A DNA stretch of 64,000 bases from Allobosea sp. 117 (GTDB lineage: Bacteria; Pseudomonadota; Alphaproteobacteria; Rhizobiales; Xanthobacteraceae), in contig NZ_JNLC01000015.1 of NCBI RefSeq assembly GCF_000702305.1, forward strand, positions 1 through 64,000, written 5' to 3'. Position 1 is the first letter of the stretch. Each line of letters opens with the position of its first letter. The translations under genes were made by a program, and so were the position numbers. Below the pieces are notes generated by a model. That model saw only the letters and a list, made by a program, of their open reading frames with translations. It made no database searches and had not been told where the DNA came from. Shown piece after piece: positions 36,449 through 45,012 of the stretch.

Positions 36449-37714
36449 ATGAAACTCGGACCGCGCGACGCCGTGCTGGTCGCCCCCGCCGTGGTGGCGG
36501 CGATCTTCGTCTATCTCTACGCCCTGCCCAACCCGACCAGCGACGAATGGCTGTTGCTGCGCAACGCCATGATCCTGCAGCGGTCCGATAGCCTGTCCGG
36601 CGCCCTCGGGGCGATGTCGTTTCGCATCTACGACCACCCCATCCTCGTGCCGGCGCTGGTCTATCTGCCGGTCGCCGAGGTGTTCAACTACGACAGCCGT
36701 GCCACCATCGCGCTGACGCTGCTCGCGCTTTTCGCCGTGCTCGTGGTCTTCCGGCTGACCATCACCCGCTCGACGGCGTCGGCCTTCCCGGTCGCGGTCG
36801 TCCTGTTCAGCCCCGCCGTCTATGTGCCGCTGCTCTGGGGCTTCCAGTTCACGCTGGGCTTTTCCGTCGCCTTCGCCGTGATGGGGCTCGCCGTGCTGCA
36901 TTCGGCGCGCGGTCTAGCGCTGCGGCAATGGGTTCGCCTGTCGGGCGGCTTCGCGCTGATCGGCCTCGGCATCGGCTCGTCCGCCGGCGCCGCCTTCGCA
37001 CTACCGGCCGCCGCGGTCATGTTCCTCGCCTCCGACCGACTGCCGCGCCGCGAGCGGCTCCTGCTCGCCGTCATCAGCCTCGCGCTCTTCGTCGTGGCGG
37101 TCGCCGCCTTCTCGGGAGGCGCCGGACGCATCCTCGACCCAATCCGCACCGCCTTCTATGTGCTCGACGCCCTCGGGACAGCCATCGTCAGCGCGCCGAT
37201 CGCCATCTACGAATTCGGCGTCAACCCCCGCAGCCTCCTCGGCGCGCTCATCGCGGTGCCGGCGCTGGTCGCCGCCGGCATGGCCGCCCGCAACGGGCAG
37301 CTCGCCTCGGTGGCCCTGCCGCTCGCGCTCTTCCTGTTCGGAATCGGTGCCGTGGCCGCCATCGCCATGTCGCGCGAATATCTTGCCAACTGGCATCTGC
37401 AATACGCGCTACCCGCCATCTGCGGAGCCTACGGTGTCGCTTACGCCCTGCCGAAGCGCCGGCGCGCCGAGATGCTGCCGCTCGCCGTCATCGTCGGGGC
37501 CTTCGTCATGGCGGTCTACGGCTACGGCACGGCCTTCACGCGACACCGCGCCGACTACCAGCGCTATTCCGGCGCCGTGGCGCTCTACATGAAGAGCTAT
37601 CTCGCCGCGCCGGACATGATGAAACCCTACCCGCCGACCGGCGGCTGGGATTTCGATGCGGAGATGGCGCGCTTCCTCATCGAGAAGCGCAATCCTCTGT
37701 TCCGCAGCGACTGA
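36449..37714 (+). CDS. Polytopic membrane protein of unknown function
   Basis: A 421-residue protein with about ten hydrophobic segments, a first periplasmic loop with Asp/Glu (PNPTSDEWLLLRNAMIL), and a soluble C-terminal tail (GGWDFDAEMARFLIEKRNPL). The layout resembles GT-C-type glycosyltransferases or O-antigen-ligase-like membrane proteins, but no motif is decisive. The ATG at 36449 begins MKLGPRDAVLVAPAV; no strong ribosome site is seen and the start is uncertain. Convergent with the aldolase gene 9 bases away. Confidence 0.75.
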   Translation: MKLGPRDAVLVAPAVVAAIFVYLYALPNPTSDEWLLLRNAMILQRSDSLSGALGAMSFRIYDHPILVPALVYLPVAEVFNYDSRATIALTLLALFAVLVVFRLTITRSTASAFPVAVVLFSPAVYVPLLWGFQFTLGFSVAFAVMGLAVLHSARGLALRQWVRLSGGFALIGLGIGSSAGAAFALPAAAVMFLASDRLPRRERLLLAVISLALFVVAVAAFSGGAGRILDPIRTAFYVLDALGTAIVSAPIAIYEFGVNPRSLLGALIAVPALVAAGMAARNGQLASVALPLALFLFGIGAVAAIAMSREYLANWHLQYALPAICGAYGVAYALPKRRRAEMLPLAVIVGAFVMAVYGYGTAFTRHRADYQRYSGAVALYMKSYLAAPDMMKPYPPTGGWDFDAEMARFLIEKRNPLFRSD

Positions 37715-37723
37715 TGCGCTGGA

Positions 37724-38782
37724 TCAGGCGGCTTCCGCCCGTGCATGGGCGAGCAGGTTGTCGATCTCCTCCGGCCGGGTGGCGAAGGAGGTGACGAGAC
37801 GCACCAGAACCTCGCCCGCGCGCGGTCCATCGTCGCCGATCCGCTCGCCGGGCCAGTCGTAATAATGCGCGCCCGCGGCCTGGAGCCGGGCATGCAGCCC
37901 GGCGGGGAAGATCGCGAACACCTCGTTCGCCTGCACCGGAAGGGCGAGGCGGACCCCGGCCACGGCTACAAGCCCGCCGGCGAGCCGGTCCGCCATCGCA
38001 TTGGCGTGGTGCGCATTGGCGAGCCAGAGATCGCCCTCGAGATAGGCCAGCATCTGCGCGCCGAGGAAGCGCCCCTTGGAGACGACGTGGCCGGAGCGCT
38101 TGACGCGGTATTCGAACGCCTCCGCGAGCGCCGTGTCGAAGAAGACCACGGCCTCGACACCCATGGCGCCGTTCTTGGTCGCACCGAACGACATGACGTC
38201 GACGCCGGCCTTCCAGGTGAGATCGGCGGCGCTCGCGCCGGTGGAGACCAGCGCATTGGCGAAGCGCGCGCCGTCCATGTGCAGCCGCAGCCCACGCGCG
38301 CGGCAGAAGGCGCCGATCGCCGCCACCTCCTCCGCCTCGTAGACCATGCCGAGCTCGGTCGCCTGGGTGATCGAGACCGCCTGCGGCGCCTGCTGGTGGA
38401 AGCCCCGGACGAAGGGACGCAGCGCCCCGTCGAGCGTGTCGACATCGACCTTGCAGCCGGTGCCTTCGACCGGCGTGAGCTTCGCTCCGCCGGTGAGGAG
38501 CTCGGGCGCACCGCACTCATCCGTGTTGATATGCGCCTCGCCATGGCAAAGCACGGTGCCGACCGGCGAGGCGATCGCCGAAAGCGCGAGCGCATTGGCG
38601 GCGGTGCCGGTGCCGACGAAGAACCCACGGATGCGCGTCTCGAACACCTCTTCGAGGCGGGCCATCGCGCGCCGCGTCCAATCGTCGGCGCCGTAGGACG
38701 CGGCGGTGCCGGCGTTGGCCGCATTCAGGGCGGCGAGAATGGCTGGATGGACCATCGCCGTGTTGTCCGATGCGAACTCCAT
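37724..38782 (-). CDS. Low-specificity L-threonine aldolase family protein
   Basis: PLP enzyme that splits threonine or other beta-hydroxy amino acids to glycine and an aldehyde. The 352-residue protein starts MEFASDNTAMVHPAIL (family start FxSDN), with GTGTAANALAL, LHMDGARFANAL and the PLP-Lys motif DVMSFGATKNGAMG. The ATG at 38780-38782 follows GAGGCG at good spacing. A longer frame upstream is unsupported. Monocistronic, divergent from a small membrane protein gene. Confidence 0.9.
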   Translation of the reverse strand: MEFASDNTAMVHPAILAALNAANAGTAASYGADDWTRRAMARLEEVFETRIRGFFVGTGTAANALALSAIASPVGTVLCHGEAHINTDECGAPELLTGGAKLTPVEGTGCKVDVDTLDGALRPFVRGFHQQAPQAVSITQATELGMVYEAEEVAAIGAFCRARGLRLHMDGARFANALVSTGASAADLTWKAGVDVMSFGATKNGAMGVEAVVFFDTALAEAFEYRVKRSGHVVSKGRFLGAQMLAYLEGDLWLANAHHANAMADRLAGGLVAVAGVRLALPVQANEVFAIFPAGLHARLQAAGAHYYDWPGERIGDDGPRAGEVLVRLVTSFATRPEEIDNLLAHARAEAA

Positions 38783-38915
38783 GAAACGCCTCGCTGTCGC
38801 TGCGCCCGGTCGCCGAGCGCGCGGGTGCCGCAGTGCATGATTGATCCATGCGTCCCATATCGGTATTCGCCGCCCGCCGCCATCAGCTACGGAGGCAAGG
38901 AGTGACGCCGTTCCC

Positions 38916-39437
38916 ATGACCAGCCGACACGCCGGCGCGCCCCGGCACAATCCGTTTCGTGCCACGCTGCGCTTCGCCTTCCGCCTCCTGTGCGCGCTGG
39001 TCATTCTGCTCGACGAGCTGGTACGCCCGCTCTATCGCCCACTGATCCGGCGCATCGCGGCGCTGCGGCTGATGCAGATGTTCGAGCACTGGGTCGGGGG
39101 GCTGCCCGCCTATGCGGTTCTGGTGCTGCTTGTGGTGCCCTACGCGGTGGTCGAGCCGCTGAAATTCGTCGCGCTGGTGTGGATCGCCGGCGGATCGGTG
39201 CGCGGCGGAACGGTGCTGTTCGTGGTCGCGCATCTCGTGAGCTTCGTGCTGATCGAGCGCATCTTCTCGGCCGGCAAGGCGAAGCTCATGACCATTGCGT
39301 GGATGGCGTGGCTGATCGAGACCGCGAGCTCGGTACGCCGTAGCGTCGTCGCCTGGCTGGGCCTCGACGGCTTCAGGAAGGAGGCGGCGCGGCTGTGGCG
39401 GCGGCTGCGCGCCGCGCTCCGCCTCTGGCGGGCTTAG
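38916..39437 (+). CDS. Small membrane protein of unknown function
   Basis: A 173-residue protein. Basic N-terminus, amphipathic segment (FRLLCALVILLDELVRPLY), two strong membrane helices (AYAVLVLLVVPYAVVEPLKF and VRGGTVLFVVAHLVSFVLIE), then a basic Arg/Trp-rich C-terminus. Family not recognised. The ATG at 38916 is preceded by GGAGGCAAGGAG at a longer than usual distance, so the start could be misplaced. Confidence 0.7.
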   Translation: MTSRHAGAPRHNPFRATLRFAFRLLCALVILLDELVRPLYRPLIRRIAALRLMQMFEHWVGGLPAYAVLVLLVVPYAVVEPLKFVALVWIAGGSVRGGTVLFVVAHLVSFVLIERIFSAGKAKLMTIAWMAWLIETASSVRRSVVAWLGLDGFRKEAARLWRRLRAALRLWRA

Positions 39438-39787
39438 CCGGGACACACTCTGCGCAACTGAACTGGGCACCGGCAGGCCCATCTCTTCATCTGGGTTCCG
39501 CCATACCTTCGTATACGTCACGGGCGTCCGGTCGATTGCTAAGGTCCGGCATCCCACATGCGGAATACCAACCACCGGCAGACCGCCATGGCCCAGCGAT
39601 CTACACACACCCGACCGGCCGCATCGGCCTGCAATCCGGCGCGGCCTGCGGCTGAAGGGCCGGGGCTGGGACTTTCGCTTCGGCGCATTATCATCGGCCT
39701 TTCCGCCACCCGGTCTGGAGACATCTGCAACCGGGAGGGACGAGCGCGCCGGCGCGCCACTTACCTCGCCGCGAAGGAACCGATGCC
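39438..39787. promoter_or_regulatory. 350-base intergenic region upstream of the response-regulator module
   Basis: No gene supported on either strand. It contains CATACCTTCGT (39502-39512), whose reverse complement ACGAAGGTATG matches 9 of 11 positions of ACGCAAGTATG upstream of dps. It also contains the palindrome GTATAC at 39511-39516. The remainder is GC-rich without obvious structure. Confidence 0.4.
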
Positions 39788-40453
39788 GTGAACGCAACCA
39801 TGACGACGCGCCGCACCGCCGCCCCCGCCGAACCGTTGCAGCCGCTCGTCATCGTCGTCGACGACGACGCCGCGCTGCGCGAGGCGCTCTCAAGTCTGTT
39901 CCGCTCGGTCGGCCTCAACGTGGCTCTGTTCGGCTCGGCGTCCGAGCTGCTGGCGGCCAGGGTGCCGGATGCGCCGCGCTGCATGGTGCTGGACATCAGG
40001 CTGCCCGGCGTCAGCGGCCTCGACTTCCAGTCGCAGCTCGCCCGCTCCGACCTCGACATGCCGATCATCTTCATGACCGGCTATGGCGACATCCCGATGT
40101 CCGTGCGCGCGATGAAGGCGGGTGCGGTGGATTTCCTGACCAAGCCGTTCCGCGACCAGGACCTGCTCGACGCGGTCTCCAACGCGGTCGAGCAGGATCG
40201 CGCCCGGCGCGAGGCCGCCAAGGCGATCTCCGGCGTACAGGAGCGCCACCAGTCGCTCACCGGCCGCGAGAAGGAGGTGATGGCGCTTGTCACCTCCGGT
40301 TTGATGAACAAGCAGGTGGCCGCCGAGATCGGCCTGAGCGAGATCACCGTGAAGATCCATCGCGGCCACGTCATGCGGAAGATGGGCGCCCGTTCGCTGG
40401 CCGATCTGGTGCGCATGGCCGAGCTGCTCGGCGTCAGCGCGCCGAAAAGATAG
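39788..40453 (+). CDS. FixJ-family response regulator (receiver + LuxR HTH)
   Basis: A 221-residue two-domain regulator. The receiver domain has the acidic pocket VVDDDAAL, phospho-acceptor Asp at about residue 69 (VLDIRLPG), Thr in MTGYGD and Lys in FLTKPF. The C-terminal LuxR-type helix-turn-helix is LTGREKEVMALVTSG, EIGLSEITVKIHRGHVMRKM. The start is GTG at 39788 or ATG at 39800. It heads a module with a single-domain receiver, dps and a histidine kinase, all on the plus strand. Confidence 0.93.
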   Translation: MNATMTTRRTAAPAEPLQPLVIVVDDDAALREALSSLFRSVGLNVALFGSASELLAARVPDAPRCMVLDIRLPGVSGLDFQSQLARSDLDMPIIFMTGYGDIPMSVRAMKAGAVDFLTKPFRDQDLLDAVSNAVEQDRARREAAKAISGVQERHQSLTGREKEVMALVTSGLMNKQVAAEIGLSEITVKIHRGHVMRKMGARSLADLVRMAELLGVSAPKR

Positions 40454-40566
40454 ACGCAGCAAACCTTGATATGATTCCGCCCGCGCGCCGGCGGAGCGAT
40501 ACAGGAGCCCGGGACAGTGCGGCGCGCGCCCGGCGCGCCCCGGCTCCCGCGAAAGGGTTTCAGGAC

Positions 40567-40941
40567 GTGCGCCACCACGCGATGGTCGCGATCATCGACG
40601 ATGACGACGCCGTCCGTACCGCGACGGCGAGCCTCGTGCGATCGCTCGGTCTCAAGACCAGCAGCTTCGCTTCCGCCGAGGAGTTTTTGCACTCCCCGCG
40701 ACGGCTCGATGCCGACTGCATCATTACGGATGTACAGATGCCGGGCATGAGCGGGCTCGAGCTGCAGGCGCGGCTGCGCGCCGGCGGCTGCCGGACGCCG
40801 CTGATCTTCATCACCGCCTTTCCGGAAGAGCATGTGCGTCGGCAGGCCACCGCCGGCGGGGCCGTCGGCTTCCTGAGCAAGCCCTTCGACGGCCAGGCGA
40901 TGATCGCCTGCCTCGACGCCGCCCTCGGCGGCATCGCGTGA
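40567..40941 (+). CDS. Single-domain response regulator (receiver only)
   Basis: A 124-residue CheY-like protein with no output domain: IIDDDDAVRTA, phospho-acceptor Asp near residue 55 (IITDVQMPGMSG), Thr in FITAFPEE and Lys in FLSKPFDG. The sequence is FixJ-receiver-like, so it may compete for or relay phosphate from the neighbouring kinase. The start is GTG at 40567 or ATG at 40582; neither has a strong ribosome site. Confidence 0.85.
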   Translation: MRHHAMVAIIDDDDAVRTATASLVRSLGLKTSSFASAEEFLHSPRRLDADCIITDVQMPGMSGLELQARLRAGGCRTPLIFITAFPEEHVRRQATAGGAVGFLSKPFDGQAMIACLDAALGGIA

Positions 40942-40956
40942 GCGATCTGCCTACAC

Positions 40957-40967
40957 ACGCAAGTATG
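40957..40967 (+). promoter_or_regulatory. Candidate LuxR-type response-regulator site upstream of dps
   Basis: ACGCAAGTATG, about 125 bases before the dps start, matches 9 of 11 positions of the element upstream of the FixJ-like regulator gene. It is a candidate target of that regulator. Two sites are too few to be sure. Confidence 0.3.
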
Positions 40968-41089
40968 AGTTCGGCAGCCCAACGGACGATGGGGCGGCGG
41001 CGCGCGGCGCCCTAACGTGCTTCGCGAAGCGGCGGCCGGCGTGCCGGCACAGCCGCCGTGCCACTGAAACCTCCACGGAGCAGGCTGCC

Positions 41090-41608
41090 ATGACCACATC
41101 TTCGCCCGAGGCGCGCCGGACCGCACCGCTGCGCACCCCCACCGACCTCGGCGCCGACGCCACCCGCGACATCGCCGCGGCGCTGACCGGGCTGCTGGCC
41201 GACATGTTCGCGCTGTATCTGAAGACGAAGAATTTCCACTGGCACCTCTCCGGGCCGCATTTCCGCGACTATCACCTCATGCTCGACGAGCAGGGCGACC
41301 AGATCTTCGCCACCACCGACGCCATCGCCGAGCGGGCGCGCAAGGTGGGCGGCACGACGCTGCGCTCGATCGGCCACATCTCGCGTCTTCAGCGCCTCGC
41401 CGACAACGACGCCGACTATGTGACTGCGCCCGACATGCTCGCTGAGCTCGCCGAGGACAACCGCCGGCTCACCGGCTTCCTGCGCGCCGCGCATGGCGTG
41501 TGCGAGCAATACAACGACGTCGCGTCGACCAGCCTCATCGAGGTGTGGATCGACGAGGCGGAGCGGCGCAGTTGGTTCCTCTACGAGGCGACCCGCTCGA
41601 ACCACTGA
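41090..41608 (+). CDS. dps: Dps family DNA-starvation/ferritin protein
   Basis: Ferritin-like mini-ferritin (172 residues) that stores iron and protects DNA from peroxide. Ferroxidase residues are visible in KTKNFHWHLSGPHFRDYHLMLDEQ and in GDQIFATTDAIAER (His, His, Asp, Glu). An N-terminal basic tail (EARRTAPLRTP) could bind DNA. It lies between the receiver proteins and the kinase, suggesting that stress signalling through this module controls it. Confidence 0.92.
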   Translation: MTTSSPEARRTAPLRTPTDLGADATRDIAAALTGLLADMFALYLKTKNFHWHLSGPHFRDYHLMLDEQGDQIFATTDAIAERARKVGGTTLRSIGHISRLQRLADNDADYVTAPDMLAELAEDNRRLTGFLRAAHGVCEQYNDVASTSLIEVWIDEAERRSWFLYEATRSNH

Positions 41609-41645
41609 AGCGGACCCGCGCAAGCCGGAGCCGAACGGAACCGGC

Positions 41646-41684
41646 GCGTCTTCGCCATCCGGGCGGCCCGGCCGGCGAAGACGC
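41646..41684 (+). terminator. Stem-loop after dps
   Basis: Perfect 11-base arms GCGTCTTCGCC / GGCGAAGACGC with a GC-rich 17-base loop, 38 bases after the dps stop. There is no long T run. Confidence 0.6.
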
Positions 41685-41813
41685 CTCGCGACGCTACCCT
41701 CTCGTGAACACCGGCGATCTCCTCATCACCTTGACCTTGCGCTAATGGCATACGCTGTCTCCTCTCTCTATCTTCGCGGCTCCCAAGCCGATGGAACGGA
41801 AGAAGACGCTGCG

Positions 41814-43328
41814 ATGCCGGCACACATGGCCCTTGCCCTAAAATACCGCTACCTCGCGGCCGCCTTGCTGACCGTGGCGATCTTCGCCGTCGATAGCTTC
41901 ACCATGCTCGGAAGCGCCGTCGCGGTGCTCTACGTGCTGGTGCTCATCATCATCGGCGACATCGCGTCCGAGCGGATGATCCGGGTCTGCGCGCTGGGCT
42001 GCGTCGCGCTCACCGTCCTCAGCTATGTCTACGTCCACGGCACGGGCTGGCACATCGAGTCCACGCTGCGGCTCACCTTCAGCCTGGCCGCGATCCTCGC
42101 GACGACCTTCCTGACCCTGTCGCGCCGGGCCTCGAACCGGGCGCTGCGGCAGAGCGAAGGGCGATTCCGGACCATCTTCGAGACGCTGGCGGTCGCCATC
42201 TGGGAGCATGATCTGCGGCCCGTGAAGGCAGCGCTCGACGAACTGGCGGGGCGCGGCATCAACGTCGAGACCTACCTGGCGGAGCATCCTGAGTTCGTCC
42301 GCCGGATGCGCGGCATGATCCACGTCACAGACGTCAACCGCACCGCGCTGAAGCTCATGGGCGCGCCGTCGAAGGAGGCCTTCTTCACCCGGCTCGACGA
42401 GTTCCTTCTGGAAAGCGACAACGGTTTCAGCGAATTCCTAATCGCCCTCGCCAGCGGAGCGCCGAGCTATCAGAACGAAGCGACGATCCGCACGCTCAAG
42501 GGCGAGACGCTGCGGGTGATCGTCGCCTTCAATTTCCCGCCCGAGGATTCGCTGGACCGCGTGCAGGCGAGCGTGCTGGATATCTCCGAGCGCGTGAAGG
42601 TCCAGCAGGCGCTGGACCGCACGCGCGCGCAGCTCGACCATGCGCTGCGCGCCGCAACGGTCGGCGAGGTTTCGGCCTCGATCGCCCACGAGATCAACCA
42701 GCCGCTCGCCGCCATCACGACGCACGCCGCCGCCGCGCAACGCTGGATGGACCGCGATCCGCCCGATCTCGACGAGGTGCGCGCGTCGCTGAACGAGGCG
42801 GCGGCCTCGGCGCACCGCGCCTCCGAGGTGGTGCGCCGCGTCCGCACGCTGCTCGCCAAGGTCGAGCCCGAGCGTGCGGTGCTGGCGCTCGACCCGCTCG
42901 TCGCGGATGCGCTGCGCATGGTGAACGGCGAGATCGTCAGCCACGGCGTCAGGCTGACGGCATCGCTGGACGCTCCGGACGCCCGTATCGAGGGCGATCG
43001 CATCCTGCTTCAGCAGGTACTCATCAACGTCATGAACAACGCGATCCAGGCCATGCAGGCGGCGCCGGGCGAGCGCCGGCTGTCGGTGCGCACCTTCCGG
43101 AAAGAGGGCGGCGTCGCCATCGAGGTGACCGACACCGGCCCGGGCTTCTCCGGGGACGCCGCCGAACGCGCCTTCGATCCGTTCTTCACCACCAAGCCGC
43201 ACGGCATGGGGCTCGGCCTCGCCATGTGCCGGTCCATCGTGCAGGCGCATCGGGGCGAGATCGGCCTCGGCCCGCCCGATTCCGGCGCGGGCGGACGCAT
43301 CCTGATCCAGCTTCCGCTGGCGGCCTGA
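41814..43328 (+). CDS. PAS sensor histidine kinase, FixL/DctB-like
   Basis: A 504-residue membrane kinase. Three to four membrane helices lie at about 12-100, a PAS-like domain at about 115-265, and the HisKA H-box SIAHEINQPLAAI with phospho-His near 292. The ATPase domain has N-box NVMNNAIQAM, G1 DTGPGFSG, F-box FDPFFTTKPHG and G2 GMGLGLAMC. The start at 41814 follows GGAAGAAG. No heme-binding FixL motif is evident. The likely partners are the two response regulators upstream. Confidence 0.9.
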   Translation: MPAHMALALKYRYLAAALLTVAIFAVDSFTMLGSAVAVLYVLVLIIIGDIASERMIRVCALGCVALTVLSYVYVHGTGWHIESTLRLTFSLAAILATTFLTLSRRASNRALRQSEGRFRTIFETLAVAIWEHDLRPVKAALDELAGRGINVETYLAEHPEFVRRMRGMIHVTDVNRTALKLMGAPSKEAFFTRLDEFLLESDNGFSEFLIALASGAPSYQNEATIRTLKGETLRVIVAFNFPPEDSLDRVQASVLDISERVKVQQALDRTRAQLDHALRAATVGEVSASIAHEINQPLAAITTHAAAAQRWMDRDPPDLDEVRASLNEAAASAHRASEVVRRVRTLLAKVEPERAVLALDPLVADALRMVNGEIVSHGVRLTASLDAPDARIEGDRILLQQVLINVMNNAIQAMQAAPGERRLSVRTFRKEGGVAIEVTDTGPGFSGDAAERAFDPFFTTKPHGMGLGLAMCRSIVQAHRGEIGLGPPDSGAGGRILIQLPLAA

Positions 43329-43342
43329 CGCCGTGCGACGGC

Positions 43343-44152
43343 TCAGCCCTTGAGCACCCGCCGCAGCCCCGCCATCCGGTCGATGATGACCATCGCCGCG
43401 CCGGAGATCAGGATCAGCGAGGAGGCGAGCGCGGCGCCCACCGCGTCGTACTGGAACTTGATGTAGGTGAACAGCTCGACCGGCAGCGGCGTCCAGCCCG
43501 GCGGGGCGAGGAACACCGAGATCGGGAAGTCGTTCCAGGAGAGTACGAAGCACAGCACGAAGCTGGAGATGAGGCCGGTCTTCATCACCGGCAGGGTGAT
43601 CGAGACCATGGTGCGCACCGGCCCGGCGCCGACATTGCGCGCCGCCTCTTCCAGCGAGGTGTCGAAGTTCTGCATGCTGGCGGTGAGGATGCGGGCGGCG
43701 AAGGGCAACACATGGATGGCATGGCCGATGACCAGCGCCGGGATGCCGCCACCGAAGCCGAGCTGCACGAAATAGACGTAGAGCGCTAGGCTGAAGATCG
43801 TCGTCGGGATCAAGAGCGGAGACATGATCAGCAGGTTGATCAGCGCCTTGCCGCGGAAGTCGTAGCGCACCATCGCCAGCACCGCGAGCAGAGCGAGGAG
43901 ATTGGCGATCAGCGAGGCGACGACGCCCAGCGTCAGGCTCACGCCCATGCCCCGCACGAAGGTCTCCGACGTCCAGGCCGCCCTGAACCACTCCAGCGTG
44001 AAGCCGGAGGGCGGCAGGATGAATTCGCGCGGATTCACCGACACCACGAGGGTGATGAGGATCGGGAAGAACAGGAAGGCCATCGCCGCATAGGTGAACA
44101 GCCTGAGGCCCGCGGTGCCGAGGTCGAGACGTTGCATGGCGGGCGCCCTCAT
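43343..44152 (-). CDS. ABC transporter permease, PotC-like
   Basis: A 269-residue inner-membrane permease of the spermidine/putrescine-Fe3+ type, with six hydrophobic helices. The EAA loop SLEEAARNVGAGPVRTMVSI docks the ATPase. Last gene of the operon read ALDH, ThDP enzyme, binding protein, ATPase, permease 1, permease 2. The start ATG at 44150-44152 overlaps the stop of permease 1; ATG at 44137 is an alternative. Confidence 0.92.
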   Translation of the reverse strand: MRAPAMQRLDLGTAGLRLFTYAAMAFLFFPILITLVVSVNPREFILPPSGFTLEWFRAAWTSETFVRGMGVSLTLGVVASLIANLLALLAVLAMVRYDFRGKALINLLIMSPLLIPTTIFSLALYVYFVQLGFGGGIPALVIGHAIHVLPFAARILTASMQNFDTSLEEAARNVGAGPVRTMVSITLPVMKTGLISSFVLCFVLSWNDFPISVFLAPPGWTPLPVELFTYIKFQYDAVGAALASSLILISGAAMVIIDRMAGLRRVLKG

Positions 44153-45012
44153 CTCTTCGCTTCCAGCCGGTTGAGGATCAGCCTGCCGAACAGGAAGGAC
44201 ATGCCGATGAGGATCGTCGCATTGGCGGCGATCATGATCACCGAGAGGCTGGAGGCGAAGGGCAAGTCGTTGTTGAGCAGAGCCTCGCGATAGATGACGA
44301 GGCCGATCATCTGGGTGTCGGTAGCGCCCACCATCAGCGGCACGGCGAAGGCGGAAAAGTTCAGCGTGAAGACGATGACCAGCCCGGCATAGAGGCCGGG
44401 CATCGTCAGCGGGAACGTCACGCTCCAGAAGGCGCGCCAGCGGCTGGCACCCACATTGCGCGCCGCCTCCACGAAGGATGGGTTGATGCGCTCGATGCTG
44501 TCGAGCAGCGACAGCACGATATAGGGCATGCCGATATAGACCAGCAGGATGACGACGCCCTTGAGGTCCCACATGTAGCGGACCGGCTCGTCATAGACGC
44601 GCAGCGCGATCATCAGCGAGTTGAGCAGGCCGCCGCCGCGGAAGATGACGATCCAGCCATAGACGAGGGTGACGAGACCGATCAGCAGCGGCGAGAGCAC
44701 CATGGTCACCAGCGCGCTGCGCTGCAGGCCGCGCGTGCCGGCGATGTAGAGCGCCACCGGATAGCCGAGCAGCACCGAGATCAGGATGGTCACGACCGCG
44801 ACGCGGATCGAGAACCACAGCGTGTTGATCAGGTACCAGCCCGAGCCGAAGAAGCGGACATAGTTCTCGAAGGTGAAGGCCGACACCATATAGGCGCCGT
44901 CCATCGTGTGGTTGAAGCTGGTGCGTACCACCCACATCAGCGGGAACAGCACGAAGATCGTCAGCGCCACGACCGCGGGCGCGAGAAGGAGGGCGGCGCT
45001 GCGCGACCTCAT
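44149..45012 (-). CDS. ABC transporter permease, PotB-like
   Basis: A 287-residue permease, first of the pair. Six helices, long N-terminal periplasmic loop and the EAA motif SFVEAARNVGASRWRAFWSV. Overlaps the ATPase gene upstream and permease 2 downstream by four bases each, so subunits are made in equal amounts. Confidence 0.92.
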   Translation of the reverse strand: MRSRSAALLLAPAVVALTIFVLFPLMWVVRTSFNHTMDGAYMVSAFTFENYVRFFGSGWYLINTLWFSIRVAVVTILISVLLGYPVALYIAGTRGLQRSALVTMVLSPLLIGLVTLVYGWIVIFRGGGLLNSLMIALRVYDEPVRYMWDLKGVVILLVYIGMPYIVLSLLDSIERINPSFVEAARNVGASRWRAFWSVTFPLTMPGLYAGLVIVFTLNFSAFAVPLMVGATDTQMIGLVIYREALLNNDLPFASSLSVIMIAANATILIGMSFLFGRLILNRLEAKR

